Source of the DNA: Sabellastarte sp. h YS-2021
Taxonomy: Eukaryota; Annelida; Polychaeta; Sabellida; Sabellidae
Direction: 5' to 3'
Assembly (NCBI GenBank): GCA_964017235.1
Contig: OZ024929.1
Location: forward strand, 24,487,464-24,551,463
Length of the DNA: 64,000 nt
The translations under genes and the position numbers were made by a program. Each line of letters begins with the position of its first letter. Positions within the stretch are counted from its first letter, which is position 1. The notes beneath the pieces are model-generated. The model worked only from the letters and a program-made list of their open reading frames with translations, ran no database searches and was not told where the DNA came from. This document shows positions 1-14,900 of the stretch, piece after piece.

Positions 1-555
1 CATTACCTTAAAATAGACTGCTAAACTCAGGCACCCTATACTCGGGTGTTTTATGAACTTAAGCCCCAGCCCCACACTGTTAACAGCCAATCAGGATGGA
101 GGTGCGGTAAGAGGTGCTATTCCGGAAAAAATTCCAATATATATATATATATAGTGTATATAATTACAATATTCAATCTTTAAAGGAGTGACTACATTTA
201 ATATTATTTATAACATACATTTGATATTCTGAAATGAGATGGAATAATGTAAAACTCTAAATTTCCAAATAACATTACCCTACATTGGGGTGCTATACTC
301 AGGGAAAAAATTTCGATTCCAATTCCGGGTTTTATAATGGACCCATGAAATGGGCCACAGAACAAATATGGAATGTTTGGAATACACATTGAAATCTTCA
401 AAATTCTTTAGACAAATTTCCGCAAAATAGCAGCAAAATATATGGAGCCAAAGTGGGTAGGATCCAGATTAGACTAATATTACCCCATATTTTGCATGTC
501 ATCATTATCCTTCTTAAATTCGGAACCCATTCAGATCAACAGAAAGCCAAAATGC
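1..555. other. No gene seen
   Basis: AT-rich non-coding sequence with a (TA)n run at about 139-153. The window starts in the middle of non-coding DNA. Confidence 0.5.
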
Positions 556-557
556 TA

Positions 558-793
558 TACGGGTGGTCACAAAGATAAACAGTCACAGAGATAAACGGTC
601 TTCAAATCTTTTAAATTTAAACAGTGTAAAAAACAAAATTGCACAAACTATAAATAACAAAATAAACTTAAACAATGCTTATCATGACATTTGGTTGTTT
701 TATATTATTGTTAAACCCCTTTAACCATTTTTAATGTGATCATTTCTGAAGACCGTTTATCTCTATGACCGTTTATCTTTGTGACCACCCGTG
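558..793. mobile_element. MITE with about 45-bp inverted ends and TA flanks
   Basis: The left end ACGGGTGGTCACAAAGATAA continues to ATAAACGGTCTTC. The right end 748-792 is its inverse with few changes. TA lies at 556-557 and 794-795. Each arm carries an internal near-repeat (GTCACAAAGATAAAC, GTCACAGAGATAAAC). No coding capacity. Confidence 0.88.
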
Positions 794-1237
794 TACTCCT
801 GAAAAATATTTTTGGTGCAAAAATAATCAAATGTTTTAATATATACATTTGGGTGTCTCAAAAGGCATTACATCCAATCACATTGTCATTGTGAACCTAT
901 TTTCTGTGCATGAAAGTTAAAGCATCTCAAGCATGGGGTTATGAGTCTTTACTAAGGCAAACTGTGCGCCACAATTATTTTTACTTGACAAGCCTTCAAC
1001 TGTGTCAGTTCAAATACAAATGTTCAAAGTTAAATCCGTTTGAATGTATGTGATGTGATTCAGCACATATCAACCAAAATCTTCAACCATTTCAATAAAC
1101 TTGAGTCACTGATAATTTTTGGGGATTTTTAATCTAGATATTGATTGGTTTATACTGTGCTAATATAAGACAACCAATTCATCATGATTTGAAACTGTTG
1201 TTTTATAAACATACAATGTTTGTAAAAGGTGTTTTTC

Positions 1238-2582
1238 TACCCCACTGGCTGTAAAAGGGGGGGGGGGCATTGTTTTCACCCATTACATACAGCTGGATGT
1301 TCAAGTGGGCAGCAAGGAAAAAAATCTTGTCCGGGCTCTTATCTCAGAAACAGTAAGATGTAGGAAGTTAATACTTGGCAAGGACATTGATTGGGGGTGT
1401 AGGTGTGCAACATCATGGTATGACCTTGATTTGACCTTTTGCCTTGCCATAGTGACCTTGAACTTTAAAATCTTGTCTTGGCTATGACTCCGAAACTGAA
1501 AGGTGTAAGCAGTTGATATTGGTGGGGACATTGGGTAGGGTAAGAGTTGTAGTTGGGGAACATCATGGTGCTGCCTTAATTTGACATTGCCATAGTAACC
1601 TAGACCTTTCAAATCTTAGAAACTGTAGGGTGTAGGCAGGATTTATGTGCAACTCATGGCAAAGACTTGTTACTGCTAGCTTGTACCCACATTTCATTTA
1701 CCATCAGAAGTTGTAATTAGAAAAGGGTACGTAGCTACATAAAATGATCGATTTGTATAAAATACATGTAGGTTGGTTATTGGTATCCACAAAGAAATGC
1801 ATGCATGTATTGAGGAAAAACATTAAAAATCTAACAATATTTTATAACCAGTATACTTCAAATTTGTATACCTAACCTAACTCATTAGTATTTATGGAAA
1901 TTTTAGGTAACAGAATTCTGTGGGGTCTTCTTACAATATTTTATCACAAATATACTTCAAATTTATAAAATCATTAATCTTAATGAGAAAATATGAGGTC
2001 ATGGAATTCTGTGAGATTTTCCAACAATATGATAACCATGACCGATAAATACGTTCAACCAGTTGAAATCCATGGAATACTATTTGTGTATGAGTTGTGT
2101 ATCTATGGGTTAGCATTAATGAGTTCTTATGGTCACAAGATACATATATCCTGTAGGAAGAAGAAACTCGGTAGCTCCATTGGTTGGGAGGTATAGATGT
2201 GCAAAGTAATGGTGACACCTTGGTTTGACTTTTGACCTTGGCTCATTCAAATGTTTTCTACTGGCTTATGTGAGACATATTTCTCTAGTCACAAAAATAA
2301 TCCATACTTTTACCCAATTGTGCTATCTGTATTGAGAGCTATACTTCAATTAATAAATTTTTACAGCTTTAAGGTTGCTATTGAATTGTCTTGGTTCAAT
2401 ACTTTATCTTTACATACATTTCCTCTCTTTTAAGTGTTATTTTCTTCAGAACCTTTCCATAGTTTATACTTTCTGTTCTAAACGTTTCCAGGTCCTTGTC
2501 TTTTTCACCTCTTCAATATCTTATGGTGTCCAACACCATTTCCCTGGGTTGTGTAGTACTGGCATCTCTGATGCTGTTCTAT
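1238..2582. mobile_element. Hairpin-ended minisatellite element (HINE-like), old copy
   Basis: The left end TACCCCACTGGCTGTAAAAG leads to a G run and CATTGTTTTCACCCATTACA, matching the start of the element at 41397. The right end GGTTGTGTAGTA, then GCATCTCTGATGC, matches that element's 3' end. The core has CTTGATTTGACCTTTTGCCT-type units and, at about 1832-2035, a diverged tandem pair of about 105 bp sharing AATATACTTCAAATTT and GGAATTCTGTG. It lies upstream of the first coding exon. Confidence 0.65.
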
Positions 2583-2744
2583 GGATATTAACCCCCTCTT
2601 GTACTTAAGTCAGTGATATAATCAGCAACAAAATATTTACTGGTGGATGAAGTATTTTTTTCAATTAAATGTTTAAGTAACAGAAAAATAGCATTGATTT
2701 TTGTTTATATTTAGTTTGTTGGATCACATTATTCTTATTTTTAG

Positions 2745-2915
2745 GTGTATTAATGACCTGAAATCCTACAGTTATTGCATGACAGTTGGCAACAACACAT
2801 TGGAATGCATTTGCAAATCTGGGATTTGCTAAAGTGTGAATAGGTAAAATGCCAGGGAGTACCACACCCCCATTTGACAAGAGGCTCTCGTCTTCTATTT
2901 CTTCTGTTGATCGAG
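2745..2915 (+). CDS. TTLL7: TTLL7 exon 1 (start codon exon; CDS from 2849)
   Basis: The ATG at 2849 opens a short frame (MPGSTTPPFDKRLSSSISSV) that reaches a consensus donor GAG|GTAAGTATT at 2915/2916 with one base left over. That phase fits exon 2 exactly, making a GAG codon. The start MPGS resembles the vertebrate TTLL7 start. A polypyrimidine tract ending TTTTTAG at 2744 could be the acceptor of this exon, so 2745-2848 would be 5' untranslated sequence and a further upstream non-coding exon should exist. The start codon is well supported by frame; the 5' boundary is inference. Confidence 0.75.
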
Positions 2916-5900
2916 GTAAGTATTAAGTTACAATATATTTACCTACATGAGGAGGCAATGTTTTTTGGGTGTGTTTGTTTGATCTTTCTGTTTATCTGTG
3001 TTTTGCAATAACAAAGAGACATATTTTTCTAATTTATTTTTTGTAGGTAGGGCCTGGCCAAAGGTAGAAGTGTTTGTAGTTTAATTTGGGAAAGATCTTG
3101 ATCATATTCTGGATTCAAAAAATACTGAATTTTCAGACTCACTCCCTGCTGGAGGTCGGCATTCTGGAAATTTTTTCCAGTGTGTAATTAAATTTAATTC
3201 TGATTAACAATGTAATTTCAAATGCAATTACTATACTATTTCTCATAAGAACCCTTTTCATATAAAAGATCATGTTGCCATAATTTTTGTTGGTTATAGG
3301 TTTAATTAAATACAAAATATTTTTAGTAAATTACTAGATCAATTATTAATTTGAAATATGCTGAAGCTCACAAACTATAAATTATGGTATTTAAGACCAA
3401 CAGAATATCAATCTGTTTTTGCTAGCCATGTGCCTTGATATATTCATTAATTTTCAGTTTTCATTGAATTTCAAATACTAAAATGGGACAAATGGCTTGC
3501 AGTATGGTGCAAAAGGAGAAATTCCATGTCCGTCAATTCGTCAGTCAAAATTCATATATAGTATGCCCCTGTTCCAACAAAGGATTAAGCCTCAATCGGT
3601 CCTGGGACCCTTAATCTTAATTGAGAGTCTGTGAAAAAACCCATAAATTATGGGTGGGGAAATGTAATCTGCATCCAGTTCTGTGACCGTCCTCAGAAAA
3701 CCTCAGACAAGTCACGGTCGTTCCCTGACTAAGAAACGATTAAGCCACGTTTGTGATACGATTCAAACACCGATACTGTCAGGGATATAAGTTCTGGGTC
3801 TCGTACCGGTCTGGGACCACCTCAAGCCCCCTGGGAGTGATAACATATTTCCTCAGACAGCAATAGCTGATTTCTGTTTTTCTTTTTTCATGGTGGTCGG
3901 GGATGGATCTGGGACTAAGTCCAGGTCTCCTGGGACTATGGGTAACGCATCCTGGCATTAAGAAATCCAGGACGCCTCAAACAACACAGGATTGTGTAAA
4001 TTAGGGTCTGAGGAAGCCTCAGGAAGCCTGAGACTGTGACATTGGTGGGTAGGGGCGAAAGTGGATCGTTAATATAGTCGTAGCAAATGTCAAACATGTT
4101 TTATTTTTATACAGACCACAACAGATCCAAACAGACTCAAGCAGAATGTCCAGGACTCTGAAACCGATTCCCAAAAAACCTTAATCGGGAGCCTTAGTCC
4201 TGTGGTGGAACAGAGGCTGTACAGGGCTGATATAGTAACAAGTTAAAAATGTGCCCAGAGTTATTGTGATCCTCCAAAAACACCGAGTCTAATTATGGTA
4301 ATTGACCAATGGTGATTGAGGCCATATACTTGATTTGATATTTGCTGGACATGTAGAGTCCTTCAATATTATGACAATATGTGTCAATTCATGGGTTAAT
4401 TTGTCCAACAGAGACTTGATATAGGTCATGGTTCCATTGACATTGCAGAACTGCAAAACATGAAATGAATACAAGTGTGTTGGTCCTAAGAACTGCTGTA
4501 CAACATTCTTAAACCACTTTGAAAGGAAGAGTGTTGATAGGTACAAACTAGTTTATATCTTTCTGTAAATTGATTTTAAGCTATACTGTTGAAGCTATGG
4601 ACAAACAGTTTGTGAGTCCATTAAGCTGGCTACTTGTGGCTAGTATTATTAATTTTGTTATGTGACCCTTCAAATCAAACAGGAGAGGCAGAGTTTAACA
4701 AGGAAAATTATTTTGGGTTAGATGTACATCTCAGTCATTTCATGTATCACTTGTTTTTTTATAGCAAACTGACTTACAATCCTATGAACACTATCTTATA
4801 TAAGATATTGGTGCAAATATTCATAAAGTTACAGAATATGTTTTCACTCTTTGTTTAAAATTTGCCCTTTTGGTATCCATGATGTAGAAATGCAATAGGC
4901 TACTGCATAAGCTGATGTCACTGCTTGGTCAACAACAATTTATAAGGTCATACTTAATGCACTCACTATTTCAGACAATAGACAGCTCAAGATCATCTGT
5001 GTATTTGATGAAGTGAGGGCTTTTCTGTGAAAGTGAAAGTCTATATAAACAACAAAATACACAATAAATGGATTACTTATCATAGGATTGTTGAAATTAT
5101 GTACACCAAAGATTTCATTCCATTAATAAGTAGTCATACTGCATTAAGCAATTGTTGTAAAAAGTGCCATCTACTAAAATAATGACCCACATATTATATA
5201 GTATAATAAATAATATATATATAAATAAGTATTAACTCTTGAGGGGATGTGAAAAGTAGTATATAATGATTTTTAAAAAGTGCATTATTGAATACAAAGA
5301 TACACCATTGTAAAATCCTCAACACAATCTGGAAACTTTAAATTGTTGCCATTATTGGTTCAGGAAGCAATTTATTTTAAGGAAAACTATAGACACTTTC
5401 AAAAACAAATTCATAAAAGATGAACAAGAAATTATTCTATTTCAGATAAAGCTACAATGTACTAAAATAAAATAAAATCTTTGGCTTGGTTTTGCCTTTG
5501 AAGTGTTTAAATAATTTTAATTGCCATGTGTCTGACATTTCTTGGTAAATGTTTTGAAAAATTGATAACTTTCAGAAACTTTTTTGTTTTATTGTGGATA
5601 GTTAGGGTCTCCATAAGGCAGTCATTTGTCACATTTAATTGTTTTCAGAGAACTAATTCCTTGGTTGTTATATTAAGAGCTCTTGGATTTTGCTACCTTC
5701 ATGAGTTTAATCTAATCTCAGCACTATGTGAATAGCCATTCATCAGATAATATTTTAACTTCTATGTCGTCAAAAAGCATTTACCAGCCCTCAAGAATAC
5801 TACACTGTCATGACATCATGGATCTTAAACATCACTATAGATTAAACTTAACTGAAGAACAGATCCTCAAACATTTCTTCATTATAAATGAAAATTAAGT

Positions 5901-8900
5901 CATTATTATAAAACACCTATAAAACTTTCAAAAACTCATATAAAAATAGTGTAAATGGTTAAAGAAGACCAAAATAATAATTAGTAATATTAGTATATTA
6001 AAATGAAAATGTACTATTTTAAAAATACAGATGGATAATGAACATGATGTAATATCACCTCACTCATAGAGATATACTATCAGTGTGTAATATTTTTGTA
6101 AACAGGCAGTAAATAGTGATAATAAAAATATCAAAGTTTTATTTATATTTTGTTTACAGACATTTAATGCAATAAACAAACTCCCTAGTTATCCTCCTTC
6201 ATATAAGTCAAGATAATTGAATTATCATCAGAACAAATGAGAGTTTCATGCAGCGACTGAAAGCTTGGTATTGATTATAAATTGATGATTCTCTTTCTGT
6301 CTGAGACAAGCATGTTCTTCACATGTCAGTAACATTACACCAGACATGCAAACAGTTTGTGTTTTTATTATTCTTCACTAATTGAGGGACAGTCTATCAT
6401 GAAATCTGCAGTACTTCCTGCACTATTAGTCCCAATACAACCTGGTAAATTAAAGGGGAGATTATTCAATAAATCCAGTGGGTGAGATCTGTTTTAATAG
6501 CTAGGTTCATATTGGGATAAACCATCAATATTTGCCACATGTTGTCATGAAACTGGATTGGAACCCACAACCACAGCAGTAAGAATCTAGTGATTAAACA
6601 AACATTAAACCATAATTCATAGACAGACAACTTTTGAGTCACTTTGATAAATATCTCACTTGGACTTGCCTTATCATGAAGAATAGTGACTGTTTAATTT
6701 ATTCTGTTACCAGTAAAGTTAAGAAAGTACAGAAATCCCCATTTTGCAATATGAAACTGAAGTGTAGTCAAACCATTAAATGACATATATTACTGCTTCA
6801 CTTTGTTCCTGGTGCTTGTGGTAAGATTAGTATATATTTTTGTGTCCTGAGACCACTGAGAAGGTAAATTTATGACAAACTTGTAGTTTTGGCTGCATGG
6901 TGTGATACACTAAATAAATCGTAATGGACTGTGCATGTGTATTTAATTGTAATTAAGTGGCCAACTATCTGAGGAAAAAAAGGACATCATGACCTTTACA
7001 TTTTGTTGATCTAGACATAAATATTATAAGATAGGAATGATGACACGTTGGATAATCATAGAAAATCATTAATTATCAGGGAACAAAAAATGTTACAGCC
7101 TTTAGATTTGATGAAGTGTCATTGATTGTGTAAAATAAGTATGTTTACAAAAATACTACTTTCAGTTACTAGGTGCATCTGAAGCACTAGTTGCAAAATT
7201 GAGCTTAAATATTAATTGCTGCTTTTTGAATAATTCATCTTGTTTTTTTATATTTTCTGGATAGAACATAGTCCACAGTGGTTTCTTTTCTGTGGTTATT
7301 AAATGTAAAAAATATATAAAATATTCCCTGATGAATCCCCATAGCCATTGCAGTTAATTTTCTTCTAACTTAAAATTCCACATTTTGTTCAGTACTGTGT
7401 ATTAATCCTGTGAAAGAACTGGCTTCTAAACCTACAAATGAATTTCAATGAAAGAGTAACCATTGCACTCTTAAAGAAGCCAAAATAAGATGACCCTATG
7501 GAGCCCTTACTGGGACATTAAAATATACATTTTTATTCATTTTCGTAAGTCGGTATCACCAGCTGATGTTGTGATCACCACTTGCTTATTTTTTTTGACA
7601 TCAGATGATGTGGTGCTCATGACGTATTTAGTTGTGATCAGATGATGTAGTGATTACTAGATGATATGTTAAGAACAAGTTGATGTGGTAATAACAAAAT
7701 CATCTGGTTACCACAGGAAAATACATAGTGCTCACTGCTCACTACATCATTTGGTGCTCCAGAGTTTTTTGGTGTGATCACTAAATGATATGGTGGTCAC
7801 CACATCATTTAGAGAGAAGGAGATGCCCTCATTATCATCACATCATCCTGTACCCACCACATCATCTGTTGAGCACCAGGTGATGTGGTGCTCAGTGATT
7901 AACTGTAGCCTCTTAATTAAAGAAAACCTGGCTAACTGAACAGCCCTTTGTTCTTTGACAAAATAACACAAACTATAATCTATCTATCTAATCTGTCTGC
8001 TGAAAGGGGGAGTTAAATACAGTGGTTTCTTTTCTGTGGTTATTAAATATAATAAAAAATAAACTTCTAAAGAATTCTGAGAATATTGGGTGTGTGACTT
8101 TAGCCTGGGTTTAAAAAACATATGCCTTCAGGTCAGAATGGCTAAATTAATATGTAGTTTACTAATTATTGGAAACTGTCCTTTTGATCACGAAGATTTT
8201 ATTCAAGATATTTCTGTGAGTTGTGGTTAGTAGGGATATTGGAATAGTTATTCTTAAATTGTTTACCCAGTTTCTTTACTGTAACCAAAACCAGCATTAC
8301 TCTACAACTAAAATAATTTATACACCAAAGTTCCAAATAATTAGTTTCTTAAAGAGACACAATTTAGTAGTTTTAGTTTTTTTTAAACAAATTATATACA
8401 ATAAAACTCATCCTGTAGATATCCATGAATTCCCACTATATATAAGTATAAAAATAACTGAAGCAAACTTAATATAATATTCTTTGAAGATATTGGGTCA
8501 TGATCTTTTAGAAGCAGTGTATTTGTGCATACATTTGTGCAGGAGAAAGTCAAATCTATTCATGAATTGTCCCCTCACTTATGTTCTGTGTAAACTGTGT
8601 AAGCTGTTGTCAAGTTAACCTGTAGCTAATTGTGTTTGGTAAACTGATCAGAATTTTATGGCTTTACAAATATGAGTAGTTCATATAGAATATAAATTGA
8701 CCAAAATCATATCAACCAACTGCTTGGTATGGTAAACTGTGATTAAGAATACTAGTATTTTAGGATAGTTTATATAATGCATGGATAAAATGTTTTAAGT
8801 AAATTGTTACAAAAAAAACAACTTAATGTGGCTCAGTCGTAAGTATGTCTCATCCAGTAGTTAAAGTAGTTTTTAATTATGCTTTTGTCAAGTTAGAACT

Positions 8901-11900
8901 TGGAATTTACAAGAACATGTTTCCTTTTTAAATAATAGAAAATATAAAGCTGAAAATGAGATGAAAATCTTAAATGTTACCATAGAACTTAAGGCTAATT
9001 ATATATCATTTAAAAACAGTTTCAGCAAGGTGGAGAACTAATACTTGATGACTGTGACATAATTGATTCAAAGTACAGAGTGACATTAAATTATGATGCT
9101 TATGTAATTAAGTTCACAAATTTTGCAGTTTGTATTTGCTTGTATTTGTGGCTTGTTTCAAGCTGTTTGTAACATTTAATATTGTGTATTGTATATAATC
9201 TTTTTGATAAATGCATAAAATAAGGGCACTCAGGGAACCCATATCTCTGTCAAAACTGACTTGTAAACAAGGTTAAGTCAGACTGTTACAGTAAGCTTAA
9301 ATCACAGATAATGGTCAAACTTCTAAAAAGTTATGGCAGGAGCTATGCAATACTTTGGACAGGGTTTCTGAAGTGACACAACAAGCCCACCAGTCTGGTA
9401 AGTCACTGACTGACCAGTTTGCAGTGGACAAAGTAAGGAAAATTTGGGATAGTCTGGCTTCTTCTGACACTGAAAATGATGTTCATCCTCCTGACCCTCC
9501 ACAAATTACTGCCTTTGCTAAATTTTCAAAAGATGCTGTCAATAAAATAATCAGAAACTCACCAACAAAATCCTGTCTTTTGGACCCATGGCCGACATTT
9601 TTCGTCAAGCATGCTCATCAAAGGACATGTCCCTGGTGACTTTAGAACTGCCTTTGGTTACTCTTATCATCAAGAAGGCTTCTCTTCTCTTCCCATCAGT
9701 GATCTAAAGAACTATATCTGGCCATAGATTCATACCAAACCCGGTTGAACATATTGTTGCCAAGCAGCTACTAGAACATTTCCACATCCATGACTTAGAA
9801 AACTCTTTACTTATAAAACAGGTTTGTTCAATTGAGATTATCTCTTCTGTCCATAAAAATGAAGTTCATTTATCCTTTTTAAAGAGCTGAACCAACTGCT
9901 TTGGTATCGCTTGACCTATCTGCTGCCTTTGACACCATTGATCAGTCCACTCTTCTTAGTTGTCTTCAAATATGGTTTGGAGTTAGGAGCTGTATTCTTA
10001 AATGGTTCACCTTTATACTTAACTAAACATTATCAGTCCATAAAAGTTTTCTCTATTTTGTCTTTGTAAATTCTTGTTTGGAGTTCTGCACAGTTCTATT
10101 TTGGGCCCTTTTCTGCTTCTATATTTGTGGCCAATGTTCATGTCAGTTGTATGTTGGATTACTGTAAATCACTCTTTTAGGTCCAATTGTAAATTACAAT
10201 GCATCCAAAATCGTGCTGCAAGAATTGTATCAAACACCAGCAGTTACAACGGTATGACTCCTGTTCTTAAGAAATTGCATTGGTTGCCTCTTGAATATCG
10301 TTCAGTGTTTAAAATAGCCACACTTGTGTGCAGGTGGCTTCACATTGGTTTTCCCAAGTATTTTGCTCCATATCTTTCTTCTTATAATAGCCTATCAGCA
10401 CTGGGTGCAGTCAGAATGTTGGTAATTAGTTTGTTGTACCAAAGCTTCATCCAGCTACTCGAAAGTCTGTCAAACAGTTTGGTTATGGCTTTGCTTTTGA
10501 TGCTCCCACTGTTTGGAATGGTCTTTCTGATCAGATTTGTGTCCCCCCTGTATTACTTCTTTTAGAAAGAACTTCAAAGAACCTGACATCATACCTCCAC
10601 ACCAAGGTATACCCACCTTAGTCTTAATATCCCCTAAGTCTTCTCTATTGTACTTGACCCCTTTTCTGTCCCTGGACACTGAAAGTGGTTGATGGTTCTG
10701 GTGCTGTTGTGGCTTAGAGTCTCCTTAGTATTTGTTTATTTGGGGTTTTACGTCACTTTCAACACTGTACAGGTCATATCACGACGGGTAGTTGGAAGGG
10801 CAGAGGAAACCAGTACATATAGTTCGCTAGGGTTCTGTACTGTAAACTGCCGACCAACGGCAAGCAACTACCAGCTTTCCCACTTATGGCCATGACGGGG
10901 ATCGAACCCCGGCCGCAGAGGTGGGAGGCGAGAGTGTTACCACTCTGCCACCGTGGCCCCCTGTCTCCTTAGTAAAGGGGAGATTAAGCAAATAAGAAGT
11001 CCAAGTAGAATAGAAATTAAAATGCCTCCACTATTGCTTGAAGTGATGAAAAATCCTGTTAAAAAATCCTGGTTCCAAAATTGGTTGCACATCATTCTTG
11101 ACTCTCATCGTGGGTATTTTGGACTTGAGAAATGTATATATTGTGACATAACTTTAAAACTCTTGCTGAATTTTATGTTCTATTAAGAGATTTTGACAGA
11201 TTTTTAAGTTCTTTTAACAAAATTTCAAGTTTTATCAGTTTACCTTGACAGAAGTTTAACTTAAAATCCTGATTCTCACTAACATTAATTTCAACTTCTG
11301 TTAACAGAAATAAAAAATAAATCTTTTTTGTGTGTAAGTGCAGATATATAAACAAATACTTTTGTAAAAAGAAAAATCCATTAGCCTGTTCCATTAAGTG
11401 AGAGCATGGCATGTCAGAGAAGAATATAGACCTCTTTTATATCTGTTTTCTTTTTATATTTTATTATTTGTCATTTCAAAATAGACCGTGCAATTTCAAA
11501 TTATGATTCTTTTGAGACAATTTCTAATTAAGGTATTGTATGTTTATAGAAACTTATATTATTTAGAAATAAAGCATAACTATCAAGTAAAAAAAGGATT
11601 AATATTAAGCGTTATCAAAGGGAGCTAACCCAAAAAGGTATGATTAGTAATTTGCTTTGTTTAAAAGAAAATACCAAGTAATGAGTAGGCCTTGGTACTG
11701 AGAAATATTTAAACATAAAAGGTAAAATAGGTCAAATGCCATAATTTCATGATAAGTGACTTGATTGAAATAAAAGAGTGAGTAGATAAATGAAAAAAGT
11801 GGTATGAATATATCTGGATCTGAAGTTGTGATGTCAGAAAGTCAAATTGAATTTTGTGATGGATTAATCTCTCACAACACAGTATCCTATATACTGTCAT

Positions 11901-14900
11901 GGTACACAACATTTTGTCCACATACATTATGACTATAATAATCATTAAGAATTTCAAATTGTGACATAATATTCCGCCACAAACTCCAGTTTGATTTTCT
12001 GACTTTACAATTTTCAATTGAAATTTCTGATATAAGAATTTGAAATTTTGATGGCATGGAGTTTCTGATAAGACATGTAAATGATATTTTGTAGTCATAA
12101 TGCATGTGGATACAATGTTCCATAGTGTAAATGAAGATGACAAATTAAATTTAGTTATTGATTCATTTGATAACATTTCTGATTTCATTAGCAAGATTTT
12201 AAGTTCTGTCAGCAGGATTTTAAATTCTTCCAAAACAGTGAAAGACCAGGATTGGATTTAAGTTCAGACATGACATATGTATTTAATAAGTTTCATCAAT
12301 GTATAGCTTTGTCTTTAAATTGAAGGAATGTCTAGGCTCCGAAAGAAATGTCATTGATATTCAATTCTTTTATCTGACTATCCTGGTTCAGTAGCCAGTT
12401 TTTTTTTAATTTTTCTTTGCAAAGAGATTCAATTAAACACAGTTCAACTAAGTTTATTATTTTCCAATTTCAGAGGTAACTTTGAATAACCTGAGTAGCT
12501 ACAGACAGAAGAATGCTGTGTTAGAGAGGCAGCCACCCATCATCAGAGAACAGACCCGTGCTGGAGATGGGGTGAAGAGAGCCAGTCAGCAACCAGCACC
12601 ACAGATACAGGTGGGGTATATTGCCATACTATCTTATTACCCTTCTTTGACTCAGGTAGGTCATGAGAACATATGTCTCCCACCTGATGAAGTTATCTTC
12701 ACAGGAGATGGGGGTGAAGAAAACCATCTGAAGCCTAGATTTGGTTGGAGGGTGGGTAGGTTAAATGCTTATGTGGTGTAATTAACTTTTTCTTGGAATG
12801 TACACTGGTAATACTCCAAAGATTGATACAGGAGATGATCGAGACATAAGGGACTGAGTCATGATATTGTGTAAACACACTAACTTCCCTACCCTGAGTT
12901 TGTGGGTTTTAATCTCAGCAGGAGATGTTGTGTATAATATTTCTTGTTAATTACCCTGCTGTTTACAGTGCCAAGTATTGACTGATACGTGATGTGCACA
13001 GATTTATTCCATCACATCAGCTAGCTTATATAACACAGTATGTTTACTGAGATGTAGAATTCACATACAGTGAAAGCTCTATTATTAGACCGTCTAAGTG
13101 TTCTGAGTTACATGGGTGTCTTTTCTGCAGTTACAAATTTGTTTTTCCCTCTTGTTTCAAGCTGAATTACCTCATCTCTTTACAACTTCCAACAGTATCA
13201 GACCCAAATATTGGTGTAGTAGAGGTTCTAAAACATGGGTGTAGGATGACCAGCATACTCAACTTCTACCCCTGTTGTTAGAGTTTGAGTCTAATGGGTC
13301 TGTCATTGAAGAAAACAGGTTAAAGATGCATGTGAATCACTTACAGAATATGTTAATTGCAACACAAGACCAAATTAAAATATTAAAGTCATTGAGTGTG
13401 TATGGTATCTGTCAATAAAAACTGTCTCTGCCAATATTTTATTCTGTAAAGTTTTGAGACATTTTCTGGATGGTACATAATGATTTAACTTTGATGATGA
13501 CTTTATTATCTAAGTAACAATACTTCAAGGAATATTGTATTGATTTGAAAGTAGTGTTCTTATTAGAAAACCAAATGGAAACTTGGATGTTTTATTGCTG
13601 CATTTACAGTCAGCGCCTCAGTCATTTATAAGTGATAACTTAGGTGGTGATATGCTTGTGTAAGATTTGGAAATTTTCTTGTAAATTTAACAAAAACTGC
13701 TATAGGATTATAATCTCTTACATTATTATTCATGATTTCAATCATGGGATATTTAGATGGTTTTCATATTAATAACCAATTGAAAAAAATGTCTTCTCAG
13801 CCATACAATTTTTCTGACAAACAATAAACACAAACTAACAAAGAGATTGTGCTGCATCATCACCTCAGCCTAAAGGCAGTATTGATCCAGGTAACAAAAA
13901 CATTGGAGACAGAGTGAGAAATAGGATTCTCGCAAAAACATGTGAAACAAGTGTTGACAATATTTTATTTTGTATTTATTCAGTTCTTCCAAAAAAAAAC
14001 AAAAAAACTAAAATGCAATTTTCTGATTCATAGCTCTCCCCTTTTACTGATGAAACTTTAATATTTTCTATGGCCAGAGTACTTTTCCGTAATCATCTGT
14101 TGTAAAAAAAAATTCTGATTGATCCTTTGTTATTTTTAGAGAAACTATTCTCTGATTAAGAAACTTATTTTTAAAACTTATAGTTTATCAAGCACCTTAA
14201 GCTTATACCCTCATGGTTTCCTGTGGACAGCTCCACCAATAGATTCTATTGATGCATTATCATGACGTTAAGAATGTGTGGAAAGTTGTGTTCACACCAA
14301 TACAAAAATGACAAACAGACAGCCAACTAAGCAATCAATCAATCATAGAAAATCAGGCAATGATTTGACAATTTAATTAATTAACCATCCAACCATTTAG
14401 TAAATTTCCTGTCCCAATAACCAATCAGTGGATTGACCAATGAACACAATCGATATATTAACTGTCAGTTAATCAGCATTTTTTTCCACATTGCTAGGGC
14501 TCCACAGAAAAAGGGGGCAGTGCTGGCACCAAACAGTCCTCAGAAAAACAAAAACCAAAAAAGAAGAAAAAGCGTAACTCAGTCACTGCAAATCTCGGCG
14601 GAACCAAGTATGAAGTTGGTAAGTGTAAAGTTTGATAGTCTTTTAGTGAATGCAATCTACTTATTATTGGTTATAATTGTTTCTAAAAGGCTGAAAAGGA
14701 GAAGCTGGAATACATGCGTCGTAACATAGAATTTTCAGTTATTTTTATAAACAGGTTGAAATACAGGTTGTCAAAAATATCTTTATGGCTAATCACTATA
14801 TATAGTAAAATGGTATATTTTGAGGTCTAAAAGTACTTGTTATTTCTTACATTTTATGCTTGTATATTAAATGTATATTTTCATTTCCTTTGCTAATAGT

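Noticed and set aside
1..2744. Promoter or first exon of TTLL7
   Set aside because: No GC-rich segment, TATA box or clear donor could be tied to exon 1; the true first exon may lie outside the window.
10880..10962. Possible tRNA gene on the minus strand
   Set aside because: A and B boxes are present, but the sequence continues into a SINE body and tail and is flanked by target duplications, so it is a SINE head, not a tRNA gene.
11709..12233. 174-codon minus-strand open frame
   Set aside because: It lies over a degenerate AT-rich short repeat, has no domain, and reads as Ile/Leu/Phe/Lys-biased translation of low-complexity DNA.
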